Shown here: positions 35,248 to 43,818 of the stretch, piece after piece | How the letters are laid out: every line of letters begins with the position of its first letter | How positions within the stretch are numbered: the stretch's first letter is position 1 | DNA from: Clostridium sp. | GTDB lineage: Bacteria; Bacillota; Clostridia; Clostridiales; Clostridiaceae | Direction of reading: 5' to 3' | Assembly (NCBI GenBank): GCA_022773025.1 | Contig: JALEZF010000043.1 | Coordinates: 1-64,000, forward strand | DNA: 64,000 bases | Notes under the pieces: generated by a model | Seen by the model: only the letters and a program-made list of their open reading frames with translations | Databases searched by the model: none | What the model was told of the DNA's origin: nothing | Translations under genes and position numbers: made by a program

Positions 35248-36111
35248 ATGATAGCAATAGAAAATGATGGAATTAGAGTAGCCATAAGCGAAAAAGGAGC
35301 TGAGGTTAAAAAAGTATATGATAAGAAAAAAGGGTTCCAATTCATGTGGAACGGTGATAGACGTTACTGGGGAAAGGTGTCTCCAATTCTCTTCCCAATA
35401 GTAGGAAAGTTGAAAGATGACACTTATACTTTAGATGGAAAAGAATATAAATTACCAAAGCATGGTTTTTTAAGGGATCAAGAATTTACAGTAGATAGAA
35501 AGACAGACACTATGGTGCATCTGATGTTTGCTTCAGAAGGAAAGTTTAAGGATGTTTACCCATATGAGTTTGAAGTTCATGTAATATATGAGGTTACTGA
35601 CAATATGCTTGATATAAACTGGCAGATTGTAAATCTTGAGGAGAAAGATATGTACTTCTCCATCGGAGGACATCCAGCATTTAAGGTTCCAATGCTAGAG
35701 GGTGAAACTATAAAAGATTACTATCTAGAGATTCAGCCTTCAGACAAACCAGTTGAAAGAATTGAAATGAATGGAGAAACTAAGTTAGAAGAGAACTTAG
35801 AAAAAGTATCTCTAAATCCAGAAATGTTTGAGCATGATGCTGTAATTTTCAGCAATGTAGATGGAATTGTACTTAAGAGTAACACAAATTCTCATGAAAT
35901 AAGATTAGATTTTAAAGACTTCCCATATGTAGGAATATGGACTAAGTATATGGAAGAAGACAAAAATGTAGCGCCATTTGTATGCATAGAGCCATGGTAT
36001 GGAATAGGAGATTTATTCTATACTGATGGAGATCTAAAAAATAAAGTTGGAATCAACAAGATAGATCCAAAAGACGTGTTCGACTGTGCTTATAGCATAG
36101 AGTTTATTTAA
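35248..36111 (+). CDS. LacX-type aldose 1-epimerase family protein
   Basis: 287 residues. Galactose-mutarotase-like fold with FMWNGDRRYWGKVSPILFPI, KHGFLRDQEF and SIGGHPAFKVP (conserved His residues near 66 and 141), and the catalytic Glu in CIEPWYGIGD. It probably interconverts sugar anomers or acts on a sugar phosphate. GAAAGGACAGG precedes the ATG. Monocistronic. Confidence 0.9.
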   Translation: MIAIENDGIRVAISEKGAEVKKVYDKKKGFQFMWNGDRRYWGKVSPILFPIVGKLKDDTYTLDGKEYKLPKHGFLRDQEFTVDRKTDTMVHLMFASEGKFKDVYPYEFEVHVIYEVTDNMLDINWQIVNLEEKDMYFSIGGHPAFKVPMLEGETIKDYYLEIQPSDKPVERIEMNGETKLEENLEKVSLNPEMFEHDAVIFSNVDGIVLKSNTNSHEIRLDFKDFPYVGIWTKYMEEDKNVAPFVCIEPWYGIGDLFYTDGDLKNKVGINKIDPKDVFDCAYSIEFI

Positions 36112-36124
36112 GAAAAAATTATTT

Positions 36125-36166
36125 GAAAGACAGCTGATTTATTTAAAATTAGCTGTCTTTCTTTTT
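36125..36166 (+). terminator. terminator of the LacX gene
   Basis: Stem GAAAGACAGCTGATT / AATTAGCTGTCTTTC with T run. Confidence 0.85.
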
Positions 36167-36191
36167 GCAAATTATATAACAACAAGAATCG

Positions 36192-36200
36192 TGGTATAAT
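36192..36200 (+). promoter_or_regulatory. extended -10 promoter of the micropeptide gene
   Basis: TGGTATAAT is a perfect extended -10. TTGCAA at 36165 is too far for a normal -35. Transcription would start near 36207. Confidence 0.6.
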
Positions 36201-36236
36201 ATGGTATGAAACATACGTCGAACAGGAGGTACTAAA

Positions 36237-36272
36237 ATGAAGCGACTCATATGGTTAATTCAAAGAATATAG
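36237..36272 (+). CDS. 11-residue micropeptide with ideal expression signals
   Basis: AGGAGGT stands six bases before an ATG encoding MKRLIWLIQRI, then TAG. The peptide is cationic (one Lys, two Arg) and amphipathic. The terminator begins at the next base. Nothing downstream on this strand could be regulated by it as a leader, so it would be a stand-alone micropeptide or an sRNA with a small frame. Translation is inferred from signals only. Confidence 0.45.
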   Translation: MKRLIWLIQRI

Positions 36273-36308
36273 AGTGGCTGATAGGATTATTCCGGTATCA
36301 GCCACTTT
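36273..36308. terminator. terminator shared by the micropeptide and thiamine cluster
   Basis: Stem AGTGGCTGATA / TATCAGCCACT, loop GGATTATTCCGG. It lies between the plus-strand micropeptide and the minus-strand thiamine-binding gene. Confidence 0.75.
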
Positions 36309-36311
36309 ACA

Positions 36312-36614
36312 TTACTTATTATTATATTTACCAATTTTATCATCTATTGATAGAATATCACCTTCAGCTCTACATACAACCTTAATATAAGCCGATACCT
36401 TGTCACAACCATTCTTTAAGGCCACAAGCTGACAGTTCTTTACGATTTCCATAAGTTCATTATAGTCTTCGCCCTCTATAGTTGTTTCAAAAGGTCCTAC
36501 ATAATAGTTAAGACCAGTACTAGCTATGTAAGCGATGACCTCATCAACTATTCTTATTAAATCATCATTGTTATGAACGTCAGGTAAAACTTGTATTGCT
36601 ACACTTGCTTTCAT
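36312..36614 (-). CDS. thiamine-binding protein (MTH1187/YkoF family)
   Basis: 100 residues with the ferredoxin-like pattern ASVAIQVLPDVHNNDDLIRI, YVGPFETTIEGEDYNELMEI, and VSAYIKVVCRAEGD. The family binds thiamine or HMP. It is the last gene of the thiamine cluster, one base after the HAD stop codon region (36616), so it is co-transcribed. Probably a cytosolic thiamine-precursor binding protein. Confidence 0.85.
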   Translation of the reverse strand: MKASVAIQVLPDVHNNDDLIRIVDEVIAYIASTGLNYYVGPFETTIEGEDYNELMEIVKNCQLVALKNGCDKVSAYIKVVCRAEGDILSIDDKIGKYNNK

Positions 36615-36615
36615 A

Positions 36616-37269
36616 TTACTTTCTCCTCTCTATTTCATTTTTGAATGATTCTATATATTTGTCACAAAGAGCTGCAATTTTTTCAGGTGTTTCATTACAG
36701 GAGGAATCATAGACACCTACAGTATAGAAACCAGCTTTCTTGGAAGTTTCTATAGCGTAAAGGGCATCTTCATATACTGCGGTTTCATCCTTTTGGGCCT
36801 TCATGCGATTTAATGCTAAATAATATATATCGGGTTGACTTTTTCCAACTCCTGTTTCATCACAGCTTATGACTTCTGAAAAGTATTGCATTATATGATT
36901 TCGCTCTAAAGCATGTACAGCCAAGTCTTTAGAAGTAGCTGTTGCTATACACATTATAATACCTTGAGACTTTAGGGTTTCTAGATATTCTCTTACATAA
37001 GCCTTGCAAGGGATTTCATATAGATACTGATTTTCTATGAATGAATTTATTTCTTTAAGTACTTCCTCTACAGTGCCGTTGATATTGTAATGGTCAATGA
37101 AGTAATTTGAGGATTCCTTCATTGACATAGGACGTATTGTATCTATTAAATTATCTTCAGGAATTTTACCTTTGCTTACTAAATAATCACGTCCTAGATT
37201 GTGCCAGTATGGCATGGAGTCTAAAAGTGTGCCGTCCATATCAAAGATGGCAAATTTAAACCTCTTCAT
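36616..37269 (-). CDS. HAD family phosphatase in thiamine cluster
   Basis: 217 residues. Motif I IFDMDGTLLDSMPYW, motif II CIATATSKDLAV, Lys in GVGKSQPDIYYLAL, motif IV VYEDALYAIETSKKAG. The start is ATG 37269, five bases after GAGG and inside the thiM 3' end; the longer frame from 37284 has no ribosome binding site. Its place in the thi operon suggests dephosphorylation of thiamine monophosphate or HMP/HET phosphates, but this is inferred from context. Confidence 0.82.
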   Translation of the reverse strand: MKRFKFAIFDMDGTLLDSMPYWHNLGRDYLVSKGKIPEDNLIDTIRPMSMKESSNYFIDHYNINGTVEEVLKEINSFIENQYLYEIPCKAYVREYLETLKSQGIIMCIATATSKDLAVHALERNHIMQYFSEVISCDETGVGKSQPDIYYLALNRMKAQKDETAVYEDALYAIETSKKAGFYTVGVYDSSCNETPEKIAALCDKYIESFKNEIERRK

Positions 37270-38071
37270 AGTGGCCTCTTTCATTTAAAGTTTCTTCATT
37301 CATAAGACTGATCTCATCTATCATGTGCATTTTAAAAGTCATGGTTCCACCTTGACACTGAAGAGTTTTCTCGTAGGCTAATTCTCCGCTTATACCCATA
37401 GCCATTACGGCAGTTGCAGTTGCATCAAGTATATTGTTAGGATTAGCTCCACAGAAAGCCCCTATCATTGAAGTGAGCATACATCCTGTTCCAGTAATTC
37501 TAGACATTAATGCACAGCCATTTTTGATGAGGTATGCTTTGTCTTTAGAGGCAACTATATCTATTTCACCTGATATTGATATGATACAGTCTAACTTTTC
37601 AGCTAGTTTTTTAGCCATATCAACGAAGTAAGGGGCTGACTCCTCTGATATTTTATCTTCTTTTGCAGCATCAACACCAGATACACTGCCTGTGCCTGTA
37701 GCTATAAATTTTATTTCTGAAGCATTGCCACGAATCACTGAAAAATGAATATTATCTTTTAGTTTCCTAAATGCATTTTGTCTAAATGAAGAAGCACCAA
37801 CTGCTACAGGGTCAAGGATAACGGGATGTGAAAGCTCATTGCTTTTACGCCCAGCGTTAATCATAGCATTTATGCTATCTACAGTTCCCATATTCAAAAC
37901 AAGACTGCTGCAGCCTGCTGTTATTTCAGATGTCTCCTTTTCATTATTAGCCATGGTAGGGGAACCACCACAAGCTAGAACCACATTGGCACAATCATTT
38001 ACGGTGACAAAATTAGTAATACAGTGTACAAGTGGTTCATTTATTCTTACATTGTTTAAAAAGTTTTTCAT
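37256..38071 (-). CDS. thiM: hydroxyethylthiazole kinase
   Basis: 271 residues. ThiM signatures are PLVHCITNFVTVNDCANVVL near the start, PVILDPVAVGAS, VIRGNASEIKFIA, and TGTGCMLTSMIGAFCG (anion hole and catalytic Cys near 198). It phosphorylates 4-methyl-5-hydroxyethylthiazole (HET) for salvage. It overlaps the start of the downstream HAD gene by 14 bases and follows thiW by 38 bp. Confidence 0.95.
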   Translation of the reverse strand: MKNFLNNVRINEPLVHCITNFVTVNDCANVVLACGGSPTMANNEKETSEITAGCSSLVLNMGTVDSINAMINAGRKSNELSHPVILDPVAVGASSFRQNAFRKLKDNIHFSVIRGNASEIKFIATGTGSVSGVDAAKEDKISEESAPYFVDMAKKLAEKLDCIISISGEIDIVASKDKAYLIKNGCALMSRITGTGCMLTSMIGAFCGANPNNILDATATAVMAMGISGELAYEKTLQCQGGTMTFKMHMIDEISLMNEETLNERGHYEEV

Positions 38072-38109
38072 AGTATTTTCACCTTCCTATAAGTTTCTTT
38101 AATATAAAT

Positions 38110-38619
38110 TTATTGTTCTACAAGCATTCTATTTATCATCTGCCATACTTTTGCCCTTTTCAGCATCTTTATAATGGCAAAGCCAAGACATGCTCCCATA
38201 AGTGATGATGGCAGATATGAAGGGATGAATATCCAGAATGGTGTACTTGGATTTAATCCATAAAACTGAACCATGAAAGGATATACTAAAAGAGCACTAA
38301 GGATACCAGTTCCAACCACTTCACCAACTACAGCCATATAAGTCTTTTTTGTAAGCTTATAGGCAAGTCCTGAAAGAAAGGCTCCTACTATGGCACCTAT
38401 AATTGCTTGGATAGTTCTACCACCAAGAAGTATTCTCATTATTCCAGTTAAAAAAGCGCTGGTGAAGCCTCCAACTGGGCCAAGCATTACTCCAGCAATG
38501 ACATTCATCATATGCTGAAAAGGGGCCATCCTCGGAAAATATACAAAGGTGCTGAGGACATAGCTTATACAGGATAAAAGGGCTATAAAGATTAATTTTT
38601 TAGTTTTTTGATTCTTCAT
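38110..38619 (-). CDS. thiW: ECF transporter S component ThiW
   Basis: 169 residues with five to six membrane segments: YVLSTFVYFPRMAPFQHMMN, VIAGVMLGPVGGFTSAFLTG, GGRTIQAIIGAIVGAFLSGL. ThiW is the substrate-specificity subunit for thiazole (HET) uptake and uses a shared ECF energising module encoded elsewhere. The neighbouring thiM consumes HET. A structured RNA element lies directly upstream. Confidence 0.92.
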   Translation of the reverse strand: MKNQKTKKLIFIALLSCISYVLSTFVYFPRMAPFQHMMNVIAGVMLGPVGGFTSAFLTGIMRILLGGRTIQAIIGAIVGAFLSGLAYKLTKKTYMAVVGEVVGTGILSALLVYPFMVQFYGLNPSTPFWIFIPSYLPSSLMGACLGFAIIKMLKRAKVWQMINRMLVEQ

Positions 38620-38652
38620 AAATTAATTCCTCTTTTCGTCGTTATGTGTGTC

Positions 38653-38768
38653 TATTAATTAGGTGCAATAAAAAAGGCACAAAAAGAAGATGTACCCGCG
38701 GTGGTGCACCCCTTTTTATGCCTAGGTATTTTAAATTCTATGAATTAAAACATTGACCTAATTAACAT
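38653..38768 (-). ncRNA. structured leader of thiW with terminator-embedded core (HMP-PP riboswitch candidate)
   Basis: On the minus strand a hairpin at 38721-38677 (5' arm GCATAAAAAGGGGTGCACC, 3' arm GGGTACATC, TTC, TTTTTGTGC) is followed by CTTTTTTT, so it is an intrinsic terminator with a GC-rich imperfect head. Outside it, TTAATTAGGT (38765-38756) is complementary to ACCTAATTAA (38664-38655), which could close the element. It precedes thiazole salvage genes. Known thiS-motif HMP-PP riboswitches have a small aptamer embedded in a terminator stem; fit to that consensus could not be tested here. It is not a TPP riboswitch by sequence. Confidence 0.45.
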
Positions 38769-38803
38769 AAAAGTTACGTAATACGTATTTAGTTTTTTAA
38801 TAA

Positions 38804-39418
38804 TTATTCAGTATAGATTTTCTTAAGGTTTCTAGCAGCAGCTTCTATATCTGGTTTTGCAATGATAGCTGATATAACAGCTAGTCCATCTATTCCAGTT
38901 CCTTTGAATTGGGCTGCATTTTTTTCATTAACTCCTCCGATAACAACTATAGGAATTGTAACTGCTTTTCTTATTTCAGCTAAGCCTTCCATAGTAACGG
39001 CGCGAGCATTATCTTTTGTAGAAGTAGGGAACATAGCTCCAACTCCAATGTAATCAGCACCATCATTTTGTGCCTTTACAGCTTCAGATACTGTAGCAGT
39101 AGATACACCAATGATTTTATCATCACCAATGATTTTGCGTACAACTTTTGCTGGAAAGTCAGATTGTCCAATATGAACGCCGGCTGCATCTACAGCTAAG
39201 GCAACATCAACTCTATCATTGATTATAAGAGGGATGTTGTAGCTGTCGGTTATAGTTTTCACACGGACTGCTGTGTTATAAAAATCTAGTGAAGAACAAT
39301 CCTTTTCTCTCAATTGCACAAGGGTAACTCCACCTTTGATAGCTTTCTCTACGGCTTCTTCGATGGTATCAGTGCTCATAAGATCTCTGTCTGTACATAA
39401 GTACAATGTATAATTCAT
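38804..39418 (-). CDS. thiE: thiamine phosphate synthase
   Basis: 204 residues, a TIM barrel with ThiE motifs: YLCTDRDLM near the start, [58 protein letters not shown], and [14 protein letters not shown]. It joins HMP-PP and HET-P to give thiamine phosphate. A TPP riboswitch precedes it. With thiW and thiM it completes thiazole salvage; HMP synthesis genes (thiC/thiD) are not in the window. Confidence 0.95.
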   Translation of the reverse strand: MNYTLYLCTDRDLMSTDTIEEAVEKAIKGGVTLVQLREKDCSSLDFYNTAVRVKTITDSYNIPLIINDRVDVALAVDAAGVHIGQSDFPAKVVRKIIGDDKIIGVSTATVSEAVKAQNDGADYIGVGAMFPTSTKDNARAVTMEGLAEIRKAVTIPIVVIGGVNEKNAAQFKGTGIDGLAVISAIIAKPDIEAAARNLKKIYTE

Positions 39419-39481
39419 ATATGCTCCTTATCTGCTGTAATGTAACAGCATTAATAAATTAACTTCGATGCATAAAACAAT

Positions 39482-39510
39482 AAAAGTGCATTGTCCTAAG
39501 ACAGCGCACT
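39482..39510 (-). terminator. terminator of the TPP riboswitch
   Basis: On the minus strand AGTGCGCTGTC, TTA, GGACAATGCACT, then TTTATTGTTTT. It lies between the aptamer and thiE, so it is the expression platform. Confidence 0.8.
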
Positions 39511-39527
39511 CTAAAAATCTCATTTTA

Positions 39528-39617
39528 CGCTCCCTACGACAGTTTTAACTGACAGGTTATAAGGGTCAGGTTTCACCTTCTCAACTTCAGAACGTTTAGT
39601 TCTTTAGTTCCCCTGCG
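39528..39617 (-). promoter_or_regulatory. TPP riboswitch aptamer
   Basis: Minus strand from GCAGGGGAAC to GTAGGGAGCG. It contains TTGAGAAGGTGAAACCTGACCC, ACCCTTATAACCTG-type and CTGTCGTAGGGA-type conserved blocks (here split to stay short), that is, the pyrimidine-binding TGAGA, the ACCCTT...ACCTG core and the closing GTAGGGA. The match to the THI box is strong. High TPP would promote the downstream terminator and switch thiE off. Confidence 0.92.
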
Positions 39618-39774
39618 AAGCTATTATTAAATTTTAATAATTATATTTTGTAGCTACAGGATTATTGTATCATGTGAAGATTAAACATACAAGACAGGAG
39701 AGATATATAAAATATAAAATAATCAAAAAGGGAATATAAAATTTAAAGATAATGAAATATTCGGAAAAATCTGA

Positions 39775-39803
39775 TTGAATGTGAAATACTGCCATGATAT
39801 AAT
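39775..39803 (+). promoter_or_regulatory. sigma-A promoter of the GntR gene
   Basis: TTGAAT (39775-39780), 17-bp spacer, TATAAT (39798-39803). Confidence 0.75.
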
Positions 39804-39818
39804 AAAGTCAACCTATAG

Positions 39819-39829
39819 GATAGCTGACA
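39819..39829 (+). promoter_or_regulatory. candidate GntR operator, copy 1
   Basis: GATAGCTGACA lies just after the promoter start site of the regulator and recurs exactly before the alpha-mannosidase gene (40568-40578). Copy 1 is within a larger GTCA...TGAC dyad. Confidence 0.4.
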
Positions 39830-39846
39830 GGAGGGGGACACAAAGT

Positions 39847-40527
39847 ATGAAACTAATTACACGAAATCCGCTGCAATCAGAAATAATTGAATATATAAAG
39901 CAATATATAGAAAAAAATAATCTTCAAAGTGGGGACAAGCTACCTTCTCAAGCAGAAATGATGGAGATGATAGGAGTGAGTCGATCTTCACTTAGAGAAG
40001 CTATAAAAACTTTGGAAGCAAAGAATATATTAGAAACCCTAAATGGAAAAGGTGTTTATGTGAAAAATATTTCAACTAACATAATATCAACTCAAATAGA
40101 GATTGGAAAAGAAAAAGAATCCCTACACGAAATACTTATTGCAAGAAGGACACTAGAAAAAGAAATATTAAAACTTGTCATCGAAAATGCCACAGAAGAG
40201 GAAGTTGACAATATAGGCGCTATTGTCAGCGTAATTATGGATAAATATCGGAATGGACAAGACCAAAATGCTGAAGATAGGGCATTCCATAAAGCCATAT
40301 ATAGCAGTTGTCATAACAATATTATGAAACAGCTTATATATTCTATAGAGTCCATGCTTCAAAAATTCTGGTCATATCCACTGGGGATGGATGATCCATT
40401 TTTGGATTCTATGCCTCTTCATGAGGAATTATTTAAGGCGATCAAGGATCGAAATGTCAAAAAGGCTCAAGAGATAAATGATAAGATACTGGATATAGTA
40501 TGGAATGACATAGATTCAGTCCAATAA
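39847..40527 (+). CDS. FadR/GntR family regulator (FCD domain)
   Basis: 226 residues. The winged helix (residues 10-75) contains LPSQAEMMEMIGVSRSSLRE and the C-terminal FCD helical bundle includes LIARRTLEKEILKLVIENAT and AFHKAIYSSCHNNIM with metal-binding His. FCD regulators usually sense sugar acids or organic acids. ATG 39847 follows GGAGGGGG; upstream in-frame TTG is the -35 region. It directly precedes the GH38-Gfo-MelA operon and probably represses it. Confidence 0.9.
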   Translation: MKLITRNPLQSEIIEYIKQYIEKNNLQSGDKLPSQAEMMEMIGVSRSSLREAIKTLEAKNILETLNGKGVYVKNISTNIISTQIEIGKEKESLHEILIARRTLEKEILKLVIENATEEEVDNIGAIVSVIMDKYRNGQDQNAEDRAFHKAIYSSCHNNIMKQLIYSIESMLQKFWSYPLGMDDPFLDSMPLHEELFKAIKDRNVKKAQEINDKILDIVWNDIDSVQ

Positions 40528-40567
40528 TAAAAGTTGAATCATCAAGTTTTATTATCTAAAGCTAACT

Positions 40568-40578
40568 GATAGCTGACA
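40568..40578 (+). promoter_or_regulatory. candidate GntR operator, copy 2
   Basis: GATAGCTGACA, identical to copy 1 before the regulator gene, 63 bp before the alpha-mannosidase start. Confidence 0.4.
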
Positions 40579-40640
40579 TCTTATAGCATAGGGGATTATA
40601 AAAATAAATATATTATTTACTATAAAATGGGGGCAATAGT

Positions 40641-43600
40641 ATGGTATTTGAACTTGAAAGAATAGAGAGAATAGCAAAAGATCTAAGTGAGTCTATGTAT
40701 TCAGATAAAGCTTCAATAACGACTTACGAAAGTTACGATGGAAGAGACAAGCCTATAGATGAAAGTAAGTGGGAGACATATGAAACAGGAAGCTTATGGG
40801 GAGGATATGATAAATATAGATGGTTCAAGGTAAACGTAATTATACCTGATAGATTCAAAGATAAAAAGGTGATTTTCAAGATCACAACAGGACATGAAGG
40901 TGAATGGGATGCACTAAATCCTCAGTTTTTAATTTATGTAAATGGAAAAATAGTTCAAGGTCTTGATGTGAATCACAGGGAGATAACCCTAAGTGAAAAG
41001 GCAGAGCCGGGAAAAGAGTACATAATCGAACTTTTAGGCTACAGTGGTCTTTATGAGAGAAAGGTCATGATAAGTACAGACTTATATGTTTTGGACAGGG
41101 AAATAGAGAGCCTTTATTATGATATAAAAGTACCTGCATCTATTGCAGAGCTTTTAGAAGAAAATGATGATAATAGAATAAAGCTTTTAAATAAACTTGG
41201 ACAAGCAATTGATATTTTAGATTTGAGAGAGATTTACTCAGAGGAGTTTTATGACTCTTTACATGTTTCAAGGAAATATCTAAAAGAAGAGCTTTACACA
41301 AATGTGAATTACGATAATCCATTAGTGACAGCTATAGGGCATACACATATTGATGTGGCATGGCTATGGACCATAGCCCAGACAAAGGAGAAAACCATAA
41401 GAAGTTTTTCCACAGTATTAAATTTGATGAAGGAGTATCCAGAATACAAATTCATGTCTAGCCAGCCTCAGCTTTACGAGTATGTAAAAGAAAATGAACC
41501 AGAACTTTATGAAGAGATAAAAGAGAGGATAAAAGAAAAAAGGTGGGAAGTTGATGGGGCCATGTGGCTTGAAGCGGATTGCAATATACCATCAGGAGAG
41601 TCCCTTATAAGACAGATAATTTTTGGACATAAGTTCTTCAAAGATGAATTCAATATAGAAAGCAAGAGCCTATGGCTTCCAGATGTTTTCGGATACAGTG
41701 CAGCACTTCCTCAAATTTTAAAAAAGAGTGGTATAGAGTATTTTATGACAACAAAACTTGATTGGAATCAATTTAATATGATTCCAAATGACACTTTCAC
41801 ATGGAGAGGAATAGATGGCAGTGAAGTACTTACTTACCTAGTGACTACCAGTGATTACAGAAAGGCAGGTGGGGTAAGTTTTAATGAGCAGAGAAATAAG
41901 ACAACCTACACAGGTATAATAAATCCAAATCAAGTTATGGGAACGTGGAAAAGATATCAAAATAAAAATCTTTCATCAGAAACTCTTATGCTATTTGGAT
42001 ACGGGGATGGGGGTGGCGGTCCTACAAAAGAGATGCTTGAAAATGCTAGAAGGCTTAAATTTGGACTTCCAGGCTGTCCAAGAGTAGACATTGGGTTTGA
42101 AACAGAGTTTTTTCACAGATTGAGGGAAAATGTAAAGGAAAGCAAGGAACTTCCTACATGGGTTGGAGAGCTGTACCTAGAATACCATAGGGGGACTTAT
42201 ACATCCATAGGAAAGAATAAGAGGCACAACAGAAAGGGCGAAGTGCTGCTTCAAGATTTAGAAACACTCTATTCTATAAATAAAGAAATTGGAGGAGAGT
42301 ATCCTAAGAAAAATATAAATAAAGCTTGGAAAACATTGCTTTTGAATCAGTTCCATGACATCATACCTGGTTCATCAATAAAGCAGGTATACGAAGATTC
42401 TGATAAGCAGTATGAAGAAATGTTTAATAGATGTGAGAAGTTAAAGGAAAAAGCTGTAACTGAGATAAGTTCCAACATAAATTTAGAAGAGGATTCAATA
42501 ATAACCTTCAATACTTTGTCTTTTGATAGGGATGATTTAATTGAAGTTGAGGTTCCAAAGGGATTAGAACTAAAAGGCCTGAGAGATAATCTAGGAAACA
42601 TTATAGATATTCAGAAAAGCCGTGATGGAAGCAAGATAATATTCTTTGGACGAAATATACCATCAAAAGGATTTAAGTCATATAGAATTTTAAAGGACGA
42701 ATCAGCTATAAAATATTCAGATCATATAAAAGTTTTTGAAGATTATTTCGAGAATGATTTCTTTAAGGTGAAGTTTGACAAGGAGTATAACATCATATCT
42801 CTATTTGATAAAAAAAACTGCAGAGAAGTTTTAAAGGATGGCACAAAGGGAAATTCTATAAAGGCTTATGAAGATAGACCTATGAGATGGGAAAATTGGG
42901 ATATAGATATATACTACAAGAAAAAGATGTGGGAAGTTAAGGATATAGAAAAAGCAGAATTTATAGAGAGAGGTCCTATAAGATACTGTCTTAGAGTAAC
43001 GAGGAGATTTTGTAAATCAGAAATAACGCAAGACATGTGTTTCTATAGGGATATACCGAGAATAGATTTTAAGACGGTTGTCAACTGGCAAGAAAAAAAT
43101 ATTCTTCTCAAAGCTGAATTCCCTATAGATATAAATACGGACAAGGCGACTTATGATATTCAATATGGAAATGTAGAAAGACCTACTCATAGCAATACAA
43201 GCTGGGATCTAGCAAGATTCGAGGTATGTGGACACAAATGGGCTGATTTATCAGAAGGTGGCTATGGAGTTAGTTTGTTAAATGATTGCAAGTATGGACA
43301 TGATATTCAAGATGGAATAATGAGACTTACTCTTCTTAAATCAGGAACCTATCCAAATCCAGATGCGGATTTAGGAATACATGAATTTACTTATTCTATC
43401 TATCCACATAAAGGAACTTGGAAAGAAGCAGACACTGTGAAAATGGCATACAAGGTTAATGTTCCAGCATACGGTCATTATGAAAAGAAGCATAAGGGAA
43501 AAATAAATTCAGATATGTCACTTGTATCTTTGGAAAGTCAAAGCTGTAGCCTCGAAATAGTAAAGGAAGCAGAAGAAAGTCAAGACACAATAATACGCTT

Positions 43601-43775
43601 ATATGAATATTCAAATACAAGGCAAAAGGTAACCATGACATTCAATAGAGAAATAATAGAAGCTTATGAGTGTAATATGTTAGAGATAGAAGAAAAGGGC
43701 CTTGAATTGAAATATAATTCGCTAACTTTTGAAATGAAGCCATATGAGATAAAAACTCTCAAAATTAAATTTTAG
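40641..43775 (+). CDS. GH38 alpha-mannosidase
   Basis: 1044 residues, a normal length. The catalytic domain has IGHTHIDVAWLWTIAQTKEK (zinc His/Asp near residue 234), GAMWLEADCNIPSGESLIRQ, WLPDVFGYSAALPQIL (catalytic nucleophile Asp near 353), and LLNQFHDIIPGSSIKQVYED (zinc His near 570). The C-terminal beta-sandwich follows. It hydrolyses alpha-mannosides such as N-glycan fragments, in the cytoplasm since no signal peptide is present. GGGGGCAATAGT precedes the ATG. First gene of a three-gene operon. Confidence 0.95.
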   Translation: MVFELERIERIAKDLSESMYSDKASITTYESYDGRDKPIDESKWETYETGSLWGGYDKYRWFKVNVIIPDRFKDKKVIFKITTGHEGEWDALNPQFLIYVNGKIVQGLDVNHREITLSEKAEPGKEYIIELLGYSGLYERKVMISTDLYVLDREIESLYYDIKVPASIAELLEENDDNRIKLLNKLGQAIDILDLREIYSEEFYDSLHVSRKYLKEELYTNVNYDNPLVTAIGHTHIDVAWLWTIAQTKEKTIRSFSTVLNLMKEYPEYKFMSSQPQLYEYVKENEPELYEEIKERIKEKRWEVDGAMWLEADCNIPSGESLIRQIIFGHKFFKDEFNIESKSLWLPDVFGYSAALPQILKKSGIEYFMTTKLDWNQFNMIPNDTFTWRGIDGSEVLTYLVTTSDYRKAGGVSFNEQRNKTTYTGIINPNQVMGTWKRYQNKNLSSETLMLFGYGDGGGGPTKEMLENARRLKFGLPGCPRVDIGFETEFFHRLRENVKESKELPTWVGELYLEYHRGTYTSIGKNKRHNRKGEVLLQDLETLYSINKEIGGEYPKKNINKAWKTLLLNQFHDIIPGSSIKQVYEDSDKQYEEMFNRCEKLKEKAVTEISSNINLEEDSIITFNTLSFDRDDLIEVEVPKGLELKGLRDNLGNIIDIQKSRDGSKIIFFGRNIPSKGFKSYRILKDESAIKYSDHIKVFEDYFENDFFKVKFDKEYNIISLFDKKNCREVLKDGTKGNSIKAYEDRPMRWENWDIDIYYKKKMWEVKDIEKAEFIERGPIRYCLRVTRRFCKSEITQDMCFYRDIPRIDFKTVVNWQEKNILLKAEFPIDINTDKATYDIQYGNVERPTHSNTSWDLARFEVCGHKWADLSEGGYGVSLLNDCKYGHDIQDGIMRLTLLKSGTYPNPDADLGIHEFTYSIYPHKGTWKEADTVKMAYKVNVPAYGHYEKKHKGKINSDMSLVSLESQSCSLEIVKEAEESQDTIIRLYEYSNTRQKVTMTFNREIIEAYECNMLEIEEKGLELKYNSLTFEMKPYEIKTLKIKF

Positions 43776-43818
43776 GGAGATATAAATATATTTAAACATA
43801 CAAAAGGAGGAAGGTTAA

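Noticed and set aside
38620..38768. T-box riboswitch before thiW because of an ACCGCGG-like segment
   Set aside because: The T-box consensus GGGTGGNACCGCG is not matched (GGGGTGCACCACCGCGGG) and no specifier stem is visible; the gene context is thiamine, not amino acids.
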